A DNA stretch of 64,000 bases from Streptomyces koelreuteriae (GTDB lineage Bacteria; Actinomycetota; Actinomycetes; Streptomycetales; Streptomycetaceae): contig NZ_CP075896.1 of assembly GCF_018604545.1 (NCBI RefSeq), forward strand, positions 1,860,001 through 1,924,000, in the 5' to 3' direction. Made by a program: the position numbers and the translations under genes. Every line of letters begins with the position of its first letter. Positions within the stretch are counted from its first letter, which is position 1. Below the pieces are notes generated by a model. That model saw nothing but the letters and a program-made list of their open reading frames with translations. It searched no databases and was not told the DNA's origin. Shown one piece after another: positions 50,911 to 59,143 of this stretch.

Positions 50911-53450
50911 GAGACCTGCCTTTCGGGTTCTGCCGCGTGCAGCGGCTCCGGGCGGGTTCCCGCCGCGCGGAGGGTGAGGACCATGGTGAGGCCGCCGCCG
51001 GGCGTGTCCTCGGCGTTCAGGGTGCCGCTCATGGCCTCGGCGAAGCCTCGCGCCACCGCGAGCCCCAGGCCCACGCCTGCGCCGCGGGGGGCGTCGCCGT
51101 AGCGCTGGAAGGGTTCGAATATGCGGTCCTTGGCCGCGTCGGGGACGCCCGGCCCCCGGTCGACCACCCGCACCTCCACCCGGTCGGCGAGCGCGCTGGC
51201 GGCGACCAGCACGGGCGAGCCGGGCGGACTGTACTTGACGGCGTTCTCGACCAGGTTGGCCATCGCCCGCTCCAGCAGCCCCGGGTCCACGGCGACCATC
51301 GGCAGGGTCTCGGGGACGTCCAGGTCGGCGCTGCCCTCGGGCACCCCGCCGAGCGCCATGGGCACCACCTCGTCGAGGTCGATCTCGCGGATCAGGGGGG
51401 TGACCGTGCCGGTCTGGAGGCGGGACATGTCGAGCAGGTTGCCGACGAGGTGGTCGAGGCGGTCCGCGCCCTCCTCGATGCCCTCCAGCAGTTCCGCCTG
51501 GTCCTCGTCGGACCACTCGACGTCCTCGGAGCGCAGGGAGGTCACGGCCGCCTTGATCCCGGCGAGCGGGGTGCGCAGATCGTGGCTGACGGCGGCCAGC
51601 AGCGCCGTACGGATGCGGTTGCCCTCCGCGAGCGCGCGGGCCCGGTCGGCCTCCTCCTGGAGCCGGCGGCGGTCCAGTACGACGGCGGCCTGGGCGGCGA
51701 AGGCGGCCAGCACCCGGCGGTCCTCGGCGGGCAGGACGCGGCCGGTGAGCGCGAGGGCCATATGGTCCCCGACCGGCATGTCCACGTCCGCCTGCTCGGG
51801 CCGCTCCACGGGATGCCCCTGCCCGACGCGGCCCGCGCAGGTCCACGGCTCGACGTCGCTCGCCCGCTCCAGCAGGGCCGCCGACTCCATCCCGAAGGTC
51901 TCCCGGACGCGTTCCAGCAGCTCCTCCAGGCCGGTCTCACCGCGCAGCACGTTGCCCGCGAGGAAGGACAGGATCTCCGACTCGGCCCGCAGCCTGGCCG
52001 CCTGGTGGGTGCGGCGGGCGGCCAGGTCGACCACGGAGGCCACCGCCACGCCGACGGCCACGAAGATGACGATGGCGACGATGTTCTTCGGGTCGGCGAT
52101 GGTCCACCGGTGCAGCGGCGGTGTGTAGAAGTAGTTCAGCAGCAGGGATCCCACCGCGGCCGAGGCCAGCGCGGGGAGCAGCCCGCCGAGCAGGGCCGCC
52201 GCGACCGTCAGCGCCAGGAACAGCAGCATGTCGTTGGCGAGGCCGAGATCGACGGTGTTGAGCAGCGCCGCCAGGGCCGGCGGTCCGGCGACGCCGACGA
52301 TCCAGCCCCATACGCGCCGGGAGCGCCCGAGGCGCGCGTCCCGGGCCACGGGAAGGCCGCGGCCCTTGGCGACCTCGTCGTGGGTGACGATGTGCACGTC
52401 GAGGTCGGGCCCGGACTCCCGGGCGACCGTCGCGCCGACACCGGGCCCGAAGACGTACTGCCAGGTCTTGCGGCGCGAGGAGCCCAGCACGATCTGGGTG
52501 GCGTTCACACCGCGGGCGAAGTCGAGGAGGGCGGCCGGTATGTCGTCGCCCACGACGTGGTGGAAGGTACCGCCGAGGTCCTCGGCCAGGGTCCGCTGCA
52601 TCGCCAGTTCCTTGGGCGAGGCCGAGGTCAGCCCGTCGCTGCGGGCTATGTAGACGGCCAGCACCTCGCCGCCGGCGCCCTTCTCGGCCAGCCGCGCGGC
52701 ACGGCGGATCAGCGTCCGGCCCTCCGGGCCTCCGGTCAGGCCGACCACGATCCGCTCGCGCGAGCCCCAGATCCTCGAGACCCGGTGCTCGCTGCGGTAC
52801 TGCGTGAGATAGGCGTCGACCCGGTCGGCCACCCACAGCAGCGCCAGCTCGCGCAGGGCGGTCAGGTTCCCGGGCCGGAAGTAGTTGGAGAGGGCCGCGT
52901 CGACCTTGTCCGGCTTGTAGATGTTGCCGTGCGCCATCCGCCGCCGCAGCGCCTCGGGCGACATGTCGACCAGCTCGATCTGGTCGGCCCGCCGTACCAC
53001 CTCGTCCGGCACGGTCTCCTGCTGCCGCACCCCGGTGATCGACTCGACGACGTCGCCGAGGGACTCCAGATGCTGGATGTTGACGGTCGAGATCACGTCG
53101 ATGCCGGCCGCCAGCAGCTCCTCCACGTCCTGCCAGCGCTTGGCGTTGCGGGAGCCGGGGACGTTCGTGTGGGCCAGTTCGTCCACCAGGGCGACGGCGG
53201 GGGCGCGCCGCAGGACGGCGTCGAGGTCCATCTCGGGGAAGACGCCGCCGCGGTACTCCAGCTGCTTGCGCGACACCTGCTCCAGGCCGTGCAGCATCAC
53301 CTCGGTGCGGGGCCGGTCGTAGTGCTCGACGAAGGCGACCACGCAGTCGGTGCCCCGCTCGACGCGGCGATGCGCCTCGGAGAGCATCGCGTACGTCTTG
53401 CCGACGCCCGGTGCCGCACCGAGGTAGATCCGAAACTTGCCGCGTGCCAT
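50907..53450 (-). CDS. kdpD: KdpD sensor histidine kinase
   Basis: An 847-aa KdpD of usual length and layout. KdpD N-terminal domain with Walker A YLGAAPGVGKTYAML (9-23) and TNVPGSRNAKRWQDVEELLAAGIDV; USP domain near 230-360 with VGLTGGPEGRTLIRRAARLAEK and QIVLGSSRRKTWQYVFGPGVGATVARE; four DUF4118 helices near 385-490 with LLNYFYTPPLHRWTI; a GAF-like domain; HisKA with [19 protein letters not shown] near 620; HATPase ending LGLAVARGFAEAMSGTL. Senses K+ limitation and envelope state; in other bacteria the USP domain can bind c-di-AMP. kdpFABC is absent from the window. Confidence 0.95.
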   Translation of the reverse strand: MARGKFRIYLGAAPGVGKTYAMLSEAHRRVERGTDCVVAFVEHYDRPRTEVMLHGLEQVSRKQLEYRGGVFPEMDLDAVLRRAPAVALVDELAHTNVPGSRNAKRWQDVEELLAAGIDVISTVNIQHLESLGDVVESITGVRQQETVPDEVVRRADQIELVDMSPEALRRRMAHGNIYKPDKVDAALSNYFRPGNLTALRELALLWVADRVDAYLTQYRSEHRVSRIWGSRERIVVGLTGGPEGRTLIRRAARLAEKGAGGEVLAVYIARSDGLTSASPKELAMQRTLAEDLGGTFHHVVGDDIPAALLDFARGVNATQIVLGSSRRKTWQYVFGPGVGATVARESGPDLDVHIVTHDEVAKGRGLPVARDARLGRSRRVWGWIVGVAGPPALAALLNTVDLGLANDMLLFLALTVAAALLGGLLPALASAAVGSLLLNYFYTPPLHRWTIADPKNIVAIVIFVAVGVAVASVVDLAARRTHQAARLRAESEILSFLAGNVLRGETGLEELLERVRETFGMESAALLERASDVEPWTCAGRVGQGHPVERPEQADVDMPVGDHMALALTGRVLPAEDRRVLAAFAAQAAVVLDRRRLQEEADRARALAEGNRIRTALLAAVSHDLRTPLAGIKAAVTSLRSEDVEWSDEDQAELLEGIEEGADRLDHLVGNLLDMSRLQTGTVTPLIREIDLDEVVPMALGGVPEGSADLDVPETLPMVAVDPGLLERAMANLVENAVKYSPPGSPVLVAASALADRVEVRVVDRGPGVPDAAKDRIFEPFQRYGDAPRGAGVGLGLAVARGFAEAMSGTLNAEDTPGGGLTMVLTLRAAGTRPEPLHAAEPERQVS

Positions 53451-53520
53451 GGCCTCATTGTCTTCCGGTCTGCTGCTTGCGCAGCGTCGACCTTACGGCC
53501 AGCAATTACGGCATATGGGT

Positions 53521-53569
53521 GCCGGGCGCGGCCGCGGACCGTCTTTGACGGAACTCTGACGCGCCCGGC
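53521..53569 (-). terminator. Possible terminator downstream of the alginate lyase-like gene
   Basis: 10-bp arms GCCGGGCGCG/CGCGCCCGGC enclose a nested CCGTC/GACGG hairpin; located 12 bp after the alginate lyase-like stop and 71 bp before the kdpD start. The long loop makes it uncertain. Confidence 0.35.
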
Positions 53570-53580
53570 GGGTCAGGGCC

Positions 53581-54747
53581 TCACCCGGGATTGTCGCCGT
53601 GGGTGAGGGTCTCCCAGGCGACGAAGAGGTTGTTGCTGCCGGCCGGGCGCCCCCGCTGGGTCAGTGTCCCGGTGTTGGTCATGGCGTGTCCGAGGCGGTT
53701 GGCCAGGGCGTTGTGGCCGACCTCGGGGACCGGCCCGAGCCCGGGCTTGAGCGAGCCGCCGCACAGCCATGCCGGGGCGGCGGTGCCGAGCTCGTACTTG
53801 GCGTGGAAGCCGAGCCCGTGCCGCAGCCGCTCGCCCACGTCGGTGCCGTAGAGGTCCTGGCCCTGGATCCGGCTGGTCTCGGCGATGTGCGAGATGGCCG
53901 AGAGGCCGTAGCCGGTGTGGGTGAAGTCCCGGCAGGTCTCCTGGCTGAGGCCGTCGACGAAGGTCGACTGCCCCTGCCAGTACCGGACGATCTTCTCCCG
54001 GGTGTTGAGGTTCTGGCTCGGCACGGTCTTCGGCAGCTCACCGTCGGAGGCCAGGTAGACGTAGGCGGCGGTCCGCGTGCGGAACTTCGCCATGGCCTTG
54101 TCGTACGACGTCTTGTCCTCCAGGAAGACGGAGATGCCGACGGCGGCCTCCATCATCGACAGCTCCCAGTTCCCGTTGGAGTGGGAGCCGTTGATCACCT
54201 CGGGGAGGTAGACGTTGCGCAGCATGGTGGCGAAGCGGCCGGAGTTCGCCCAGGTCCCGGTGTAGGTGTGCTTGATGATCTCGGCGGCCTTGGGCCAGGA
54301 GGAGCCGGCCCAGCCGGTCTGCAGGGGCGCGTTGCTGTTGGTGTGGTCCCTGATCACGGCCGACCAGGCGTCCATCAGCTCGATGGCCTTGCGCGCGTGC
54401 CGTTCGTCGCGGGTGACGTACCAGGCGAGGGCCTGGGTGTAGGCGGCGATCGCGTCCTCGCGTTCGTCGGTGCAGCCGTGGTTGGGGTTGGAGTACGAAC
54501 CGCACTCGACGACGGCCCGGGGCTCGGGCGTGCGGTTCAGGTCGGCGTACTTGCTCGCGATCATCCGGTCGAAGGCACCCTTCCAGGGCTGGGCGCCGGA
54601 GCCGACCTTGGAGCGGGTGAAGTCCAGCTGCCCCTTGGAGACGGTGACTCCGGGGTGGACGAAGTCGCTGGGAGCGGCGTTCGCGGGCCAGGCGAGGAGG
54701 CCGGCCACGAGGGAGGCCGTGGCGGCCAACAGAGCGGTTCTGTGCAT
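53581..54747 (-). CDS. Secreted alginate lyase-like enzyme
   Basis: A 388-aa exported protein. Signal peptide MHRTALLAATASLVAGLLAWPANAA (cleavage near 24). The alpha/alpha-toroid of the alginate_lyase family follows: EREDAIAAYTQALAWYVTRDERHARKAIELMDAWSAVI (about 96-133), SNGNWELSMMEAAVGISVFLEDKTSYDKAMAKF (about 191-223) with the N-W-E active-site region, and FVDGLSQETCRDFTHTGYGLSAISHIAET (about 264-292) with a conserved His/Tyr. It would depolymerise an extracellular polyuronate. Not coupled to its neighbours; terminators lie on both sides. Confidence 0.9.
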   Translation of the reverse strand: MHRTALLAATASLVAGLLAWPANAAPSDFVHPGVTVSKGQLDFTRSKVGSGAQPWKGAFDRMIASKYADLNRTPEPRAVVECGSYSNPNHGCTDEREDAIAAYTQALAWYVTRDERHARKAIELMDAWSAVIRDHTNSNAPLQTGWAGSSWPKAAEIIKHTYTGTWANSGRFATMLRNVYLPEVINGSHSNGNWELSMMEAAVGISVFLEDKTSYDKAMAKFRTRTAAYVYLASDGELPKTVPSQNLNTREKIVRYWQGQSTFVDGLSQETCRDFTHTGYGLSAISHIAETSRIQGQDLYGTDVGERLRHGLGFHAKYELGTAAPAWLCGGSLKPGLGPVPEVGHNALANRLGHAMTNTGTLTQRGRPAGSNNLFVAWETLTHGDNPG

Positions 54748-54860
54748 GCGCAGGAGCCTTCCGTTCTTGTATGTGAACGTGAAGCGCCTTTATGAACAGA
54801 CGCGATGAACCGAAACGGTAGGTACAGACCAATGAGCCGTCAAGGGTTCACGCATGAGAA

Positions 54861-54890
54861 AGGGCCGTACCCCCTGCGGGGTACGGCCCT
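54861..54890 (-). terminator. Strong terminator after the DUF3710 gene
   Basis: Perfect 13-bp stem AGGGCCGTACCCC/GGGGTACGGCCCT with a CTGC loop, 16 bp past the DUF3710 stop. It insulates the alginate lyase-like gene, which starts at 54747. Confidence 0.8.
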
Positions 54891-54906
54891 GCTGTCTCCA
54901 ACCGCC

Positions 54907-55656
54907 TCAGCGGACCTCGGTGATCTCCGGTCCGCGCTGGAGCTGGCCCATTCCGCCGGCGAAGCGGGAGCCCTCCTCCTGCTGGACGCCCTCGGGGACC
55001 ATCTGGGCGTCGTTCGGCAGCTTCAGGACGATCGGGTCGCGGGGCGCCATCGGGCCCTCGCCGCGGACCACGACCGTGTCCCGGAAGATCTGCTCGAGCA
55101 GCCCGGCCGCCTGCGGCTGCACCGCGCCCTGGCCCGAGATGACCCCGCGCAGGAACCACCGGGGTCCGTCGACGCCGATGAACCGTACGACCTGGAAGCC
55201 GCCGGTGCCGTCCGGCAGCTGTACCGGCACCTGGGCCCGCAGCTCCCAGCCCAGCGGACCCTCGACCTCGTCGACGATGCCGCCCTGCTGGGTGATGCCC
55301 GAGCCGATCTCCTCGCGCACCTCGCCCCAGATGCCCTCACGCTTGGGCGCGGCGAAGCCCTGGAGCTGCACGGCGCTGTCCCGCAGCACCACCGTCGCCG
55401 CGACGATCGCGTCGCCCGCGACCTCGACCCTGAGCTCCATGCCCTCGACGCCGGGCACGAACAGACCGCCCAGGTCGACCCGGCCCTCGGCCGGGTCATG
55501 GACCTCGGAGCTGTCCCAGGGCCCGTCGGGCCGAGGCGCCGGCTCGAGCCTCAGGCGCTCGCCCTCGTCCGCCTCACTGTCGACACCGTCGACGACCTGC
55601 TCGGTCTCGCCGGCCGCGTCTTCGGCGGCATCCCTATTCTTGCGACGTCCGAACAC
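54907..55656 (-). CDS. DUF3710 protein
   Basis: A 249-aa protein conserved in actinobacteria next to dut. It begins MFGRRKNRDAAEDAAGETEQ (acidic linker to about 40), then the DUF3710 core with RVDLGGLFVPGVEGMELRVEVAGDAIVAATVVLRDSAVQLQGFAAPKREGIWGEVREEI and GPRWFLRGVISGQGA. GTG 55656 has AAGGA 7 bases before it and lies one base after the dut stop, so it is translated from the dut transcript. Function unknown. Confidence 0.93.
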   Translation of the reverse strand: MFGRRKNRDAAEDAAGETEQVVDGVDSEADEGERLRLEPAPRPDGPWDSSEVHDPAEGRVDLGGLFVPGVEGMELRVEVAGDAIVAATVVLRDSAVQLQGFAAPKREGIWGEVREEIGSGITQQGGIVDEVEGPLGWELRAQVPVQLPDGTGGFQVVRFIGVDGPRWFLRGVISGQGAVQPQAAGLLEQIFRDTVVVRGEGPMAPRDPIVLKLPNDAQMVPEGVQQEEGSRFAGGMGQLQRGPEITEVR

Positions 55657-55657
55657 G

Positions 55658-56308
55658 TCACTGTCCTTCCCGGTCGGATACGACCGAAGCGTATCGATTC
55701 CCACCCGTCCGACCGCCCAGGGCGGCCTGACCGCTTGTGCCGCTCGTCCCGTCCACCGCCGCATGGCCTCCGGTGGACCCGAAGCCCCCCTCGGCCCGCG
55801 CCGAGTCGGGAAGTTTTGCCACCTCTTGGAAGCGAACCTTCTCGACCTGCTGGACTACCAGTTGGGCAATCCGGTCGAAGCGCTCGAACCGCACGGCCTC
55901 GCGCGGGTCGAGATTCACCACGATCACCTTGATCTCCCCACGGTACCCGGCATCAACCGTCCCCGGGGCATTCACCAGGGCGACGCCGCAGCGCGCGGCC
56001 AGACCGGATCGCGGGTGCACGAAGGCCGCGTACCCCTCCGGCAGCGCCACAGACACGCCCGTGGGCAGCACGGCCCGCTCGCCCGGCTCCAGTTGACACG
56101 CCTCGGTGGTGCGCAGATCGGCTCCCGCGTCACCGGGCTGCGCATACGACGGAAGGGGTACGTCCGGGTCGACGCGCCGGATCAGCACGTCCAGGGGCTG
56201 ACGGCTCGCGGGGCTCATGGGAGTCATGGGGCTTTCCGGGCTCGCGGGGTCGGTGGAATCGGTGGGGCTGATGAGGCCGGCAGGGCTCACGGGGCCTTCC
56301 AGGCTCAC
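55658..56308 (-). CDS. dut: dUTP diphosphatase
   Basis: A homotrimeric dUTPase that hydrolyses dUTP to dUMP. Motifs: AGADLRTTEAC (I), HPRSGLAARCGVALVNAPGTVDAGYRGEIKVIVVNLD (II/III), RIAQLVVQQV (IV) and a C-terminal ARAEGGFGSTGGH (V). With the GTG at 56308, overlapping the thioesterase stop as GTGA and preceded by GAGG at 7 bases, the protein has an unusual 30-aa N-terminal extension rich in Ser, Pro and Thr (SLEGPVSPAGLISPTDST). ATG 56218 would give the conventional length but has no ribosome site. The tail after motif V is also longer than usual. Confidence 0.95.
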   Translation of the reverse strand: MSLEGPVSPAGLISPTDSTDPASPESPMTPMSPASRQPLDVLIRRVDPDVPLPSYAQPGDAGADLRTTEACQLEPGERAVLPTGVSVALPEGYAAFVHPRSGLAARCGVALVNAPGTVDAGYRGEIKVIVVNLDPREAVRFERFDRIAQLVVQQVEKVRFQEVAKLPDSARAEGGFGSTGGHAAVDGTSGTSGQAALGGRTGGNRYASVVSDREGQ

Positions 56309-56889
56309 GGATTCACCTCGAAGGCACGGGCGCGCCGGACCTGGTCCGGGTCGTTCATGGCCGCCTGGATCTCCTCCTGGCGGCCGTGGTCGACGAAGTG
56401 GTCGACCTTCACCTCGACGAAGAGCGCGTCGGCGCGCACGGCGACGGGCCCGTCGGGGCCTCCCACGCGTCCGGTCGCGGTCGAGTAGATCTTCCGCCCG
56501 GCCACCGCCGTCACCTCGGCCTGGAGGTGCAGCGTGGTGCCGACGGGCACGGGCCCGACGAAGTCGGTCTCCAGTCGCCCGGTCACGGCGATCGTGCGCA
56601 GCAGCCAGTTCAGCGAGCCGAGGGCCTCGTCCAGGGCGGTGGCGAGCACCCCGCCGTGCGCGAGGCCGGGGGCGCCCTGGTGGGCGGGCCGCACGGTGAA
56701 CTCGGCGGTGAGTGACACGCCCTCGCCGGCCCGCGCCTCCAGGTGCAGCCCGTGCGGCTGGTCGCCACCGCAGCCGAAGCACTGGCCGTAGTGCGCGCCG
56801 AGGAGCTCACCGGGCGCCGGAGCGTCCGGATGCCGCACCGGTCGCACGGCGTCGGCCGGAGGCTGAAGAGCTGCGGATGTACGACTCAC
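56305..56889 (-). CDS. PaaI-family hotdog-fold thioesterase
   Basis: A 194-aa protein. An N-terminal segment with YGQCFGCGGDQPHGLHLEARAG (about 38-60) carries two Cys; the hotdog domain (about 60-165) includes HQGAPGLAHGGVLATALDEALGSLNWLL, the HGG-x-ATxxDEA acyl-CoA thioesterase signature, and GRKIYSTATGRVGGPDGPVAVRADALFVEV. GTG 56889 has AAGG 9 bases upstream. Its stop overlaps the dut start. Such thioesterases hydrolyse acyl-CoA; the pairing with dut is a conserved actinobacterial order without known logic. Confidence 0.9.
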   Translation of the reverse strand: MSRTSAALQPPADAVRPVRHPDAPAPGELLGAHYGQCFGCGGDQPHGLHLEARAGEGVSLTAEFTVRPAHQGAPGLAHGGVLATALDEALGSLNWLLRTIAVTGRLETDFVGPVPVGTTLHLQAEVTAVAGRKIYSTATGRVGGPDGPVAVRADALFVEVKVDHFVDHGRQEEIQAAMNDPDQVRRARAFEVNP

Positions 56890-56947
56890 AGCCGGAGACC
56901 TTACCCGCGCGTCGGCCCGCCGCGGACACCGTGTCAAGCTTGGCTCC

Positions 56948-57415
56948 ATGCAGCTCTCCGCCGCCCCGTACGAAGAACGCCTCACCGCCCCCCGGACCTG
57001 GTGGCTGATCTCGTTCCTCGTCGGCGTATCGATGGCCCTGCTCCTGCTGCCGTTCGGCACGCTGCCCATGCTCGGCGGCCTGGCCGGGGGCACCGCGGTC
57101 GCGGCCGTCGCCGCGAGTTCGTACGGCGCCGTCCGCATCCGTGTGGTGGGCGATTCGCTGATCGCGGGCGAGGCGAAGATCCCGCTGGCGGCGCTGGGCG
57201 ACTCGGAGGTCCTGGACGCGGAGGAGGCGCGCGCCTGGCGCACGCACAAGGCCGACCCGCGCGCCTTTCTGCTGCTGCGCGCCTACATCCCCACGGCCCT
57301 GCGCGTGAAGGTCACGGACCCGGAGGACCCGACTCCGTACCTGTATCTGTCCACGCGCGAGCCGGAGCGTCTGGCGGAGGCGCTGAAGACCACGAAGCCG
57401 GGGAAGCCGGAGTAG
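56948..57415 (+). CDS. DUF3093 membrane protein
   Basis: A 155-aa protein. Two close helices (about 20-40 and 45-60) follow YEERLTAPRTWWLISFLVGVSMALLLLPFG, and a soluble beta-rich part has VRIRVVGDSLIAGEAKIPLAALGDSEVLDAEEARAWRTHKADPRAFLLLRAYIPTALRVKVTDPEDPTPYLYLSTREPERLAEAL, the DUF3093 signature. Divergent from the thioesterase gene over 58 bp. Function unknown. Confidence 0.93.
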   Translation: MQLSAAPYEERLTAPRTWWLISFLVGVSMALLLLPFGTLPMLGGLAGGTAVAAVAASSYGAVRIRVVGDSLIAGEAKIPLAALGDSEVLDAEEARAWRTHKADPRAFLLLRAYIPTALRVKVTDPEDPTPYLYLSTREPERLAEALKTTKPGKPE

Positions 57416-57458
57416 GACATCCGATCGGGGCTTCACCCGACGGGCGGCCGGGAGGGCT

Positions 57459-58427
57459 TCAGCGCCCGTCGTGCTTGTCGTCGCCCTCGATGTCGTGCTT
57501 CGCGTCCTCGCGGCGGCCCAGAGGGTCGCTGGTGATCTCGCCCATCTCCAGGGCGTCCGCCGGACGTTCCAGTGCGGGAAGCGCCTCCAGGGCCTCCCAG
57601 GGCACCTGAATCCTGCGCAGGTCCTCGCGGATCCGGGCGGCGAGCTTTCTCGTCTCGCTGCGGTTCATGGCCGCCCCGACGGCTGCGCCCACCAGGAACG
57701 GGATCAGGTTCGGCATGCTGCGGACCATCCGCTTCATGATCCGCTGCCGCAGCTCCCGCTTCATGCGGCTGTTCAGCGCCACGCTCAGCGTCGACGGCTT
57801 GGTGGCGTCGATCCCGCGCTCCCCCGACCACGAGTCGAGATACGCGGTGCTGCGCTGCTTGAGGTTGCCGGGCGGTCGCGCGCCGTAGACCTCGTGGAGT
57901 TCGGCGATCAGCTTCAGCTCGATCGCGGCGACGCCGGTGACCTCGGCGGCCAGTTCCGTCGGCAGCGCGGGTGGTACGGGAAGCATCGCGGCCGCGCCGA
58001 TGCCCGCTCCGACCGTCGCCGTCGCGCTCGCCGCGCCCGCCACGAGTTTGTCCGCGAGCTCTTCCGGTCCGAGGCCCGGGAACTGCCTGCGCAGCGTCGC
58101 CAGGTCCCGCACGGGGATCCGCGGTGAGAGTTCGATGATCCGGTCGGTGAGGTACGCGAGCCCCGCCCGGGCCCGGGCACCGCCCTTGCGGGCGCTCTCC
58201 CTGGCCTTCTCCCGGATCGCCCCCGCCCGCCGTCGGGCGACGGGCGCGGGGACGTCCGCGGACGCCGGGAGGTCACCCCGGTCCGCGACCGGTTCGAGCG
58301 AGGCCGCCCCCGTGCCGGCCCGGCCTCGCTCGTCGTCACGCACGCCGTACTGCGGGCCTTCCATCGGCCCTTCGTCCGCTTTCCGCTTGGAGAAGCGGCG
58401 CTTCCAGGGAGGGGTCGAGCCAGTCAC
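57459..58427 (-). CDS. EcsC-like conserved protein
   Basis: A 322-aa protein. An N-terminal basic, disordered part (about 1-75) precedes an EcsC-like region with LAYLTDRIIELSPRIPVRDLATLRRQFPGL (about 89-119), a Gly/Ala-rich hydrophobic stretch (GAGIGAAAMLPVPPALPTELAAEVTGVAAIELKLIAELHEVYG, about 139-182) and a second hydrophobic segment NLIPFLVGAAVGAAMN near 242. The C-terminus is acidic with GDDKHDGR. EcsC proteins are membrane-associated, with function unclear. It sits 13 bp after the DUF4193 gene. Confidence 0.8.
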   Translation of the reverse strand: MTGSTPPWKRRFSKRKADEGPMEGPQYGVRDDERGRAGTGAASLEPVADRGDLPASADVPAPVARRRAGAIREKARESARKGGARARAGLAYLTDRIIELSPRIPVRDLATLRRQFPGLGPEELADKLVAGAASATATVGAGIGAAAMLPVPPALPTELAAEVTGVAAIELKLIAELHEVYGARPPGNLKQRSTAYLDSWSGERGIDATKPSTLSVALNSRMKRELRQRIMKRMVRSMPNLIPFLVGAAVGAAMNRSETRKLAARIREDLRRIQVPWEALEALPALERPADALEMGEITSDPLGRREDAKHDIEGDDKHDGR

Positions 58428-58440
58428 GGCCGACCCCGCC

Positions 58441-58737
58441 TCAGTCGCAGTCGCGGCAGATCGGCTGGCCGTTCTTCTCCCGGGCCAGCTGGCTGCGGTG
58501 GTGCACCAGGAAGCAGCTCATGCACGTGAACTCGTCCTGCTGCTTCGGGAGCACCCGGACGGCCAGTTCCTCGTTCGAGAGATCGGCTCCGGGCAGCTCG
58601 AGGCCTTCGGCGGCCTCGAATTCGTCGACGTCCACTGCGGAAGCCGACTTGTCGTTCCGTCGAGCCTTCAGCTCTTCGAGGCTGTCCGAGTCAACGTCGT
58701 CGTCGGTCTTGCGTGGAGTGTCGTAATCGGTTGCCAT
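58441..58737 (-). CDS. DUF4193 protein
   Basis: A 98-aa actinobacterial protein. Acidic N-terminal half (MATDYDTPRKTDDDVDSDS) and a C-terminal zinc-ribbon-like module with EFTCMSCFLVHHRSQLAREKNGQPICRDCD, whose Cys pairs (CxxC and CxxC) should bind zinc. It resembles RNA-polymerase-binding small proteins in composition, but the function is not established. Only 13 bp separate it from the EcsC-like gene. Confidence 0.93.
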   Translation of the reverse strand: MATDYDTPRKTDDDVDSDSLEELKARRNDKSASAVDVDEFEAAEGLELPGADLSNEELAVRVLPKQQDEFTCMSCFLVHHRSQLAREKNGQPICRDCD

Positions 58738-59143
58738 GGTCGCTCTCCCCCTCTGGGTGTCTGCGGTGTCTCCAGCGCACGTAACGCGTGAGAGGCCGGA
58801 CTTGTGCCCGACCTGAGGCGGAGATTTTGCCTCACATCAAGGTCTGTTACTCAATCGACACCCAACCGGACTCCTCACGAGTGATCGGCTTGGATGGCGA
58901 TGGGGACCGTACACGGTCCGAATGCCGCACCTCAAAGGCGTCTCACCCTGTACTTCCCGTGATCAAGACCCCCGAAAACCGGGATTTTCCCGGCTTTCCG
59001 ACAGGACTCATGATCACGGAGAGTAGATGGCCGGAAAGGCGCCCCTGTGATCGATCACACACGGGGTGCGCGAGGTGAGGCCTCAGAAATTCCGCGCAAA
59101 GCGAACATCCCCGTGCACCGCCGAGTTGATCGGCGACATGATC
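58738..59143. other. 406-bp gap with a CRP-like palindrome
   Basis: No gene. It holds the promoter of the DUF4193 gene. The stretch from about 58830 to 58990 is AT-richer than its flanks. A perfect palindrome TGTGATCGATCACA lies at 59046-59059 (TGTGA-N4-TCACA, shorter than the usual Crp N6 spacing). There is no hairpin in the first 80 bp after the cutS stop, so that gene may terminate elsewhere. Confidence 0.5.

Noticed and set aside
53581..54747. Plus-strand proteins opposite the alginate lyase-like gene
   Set aside because: Long open frames exist on the antisense strand here and throughout the window because of extreme GC; their residue composition is unnatural and no ribosome sites precede them.
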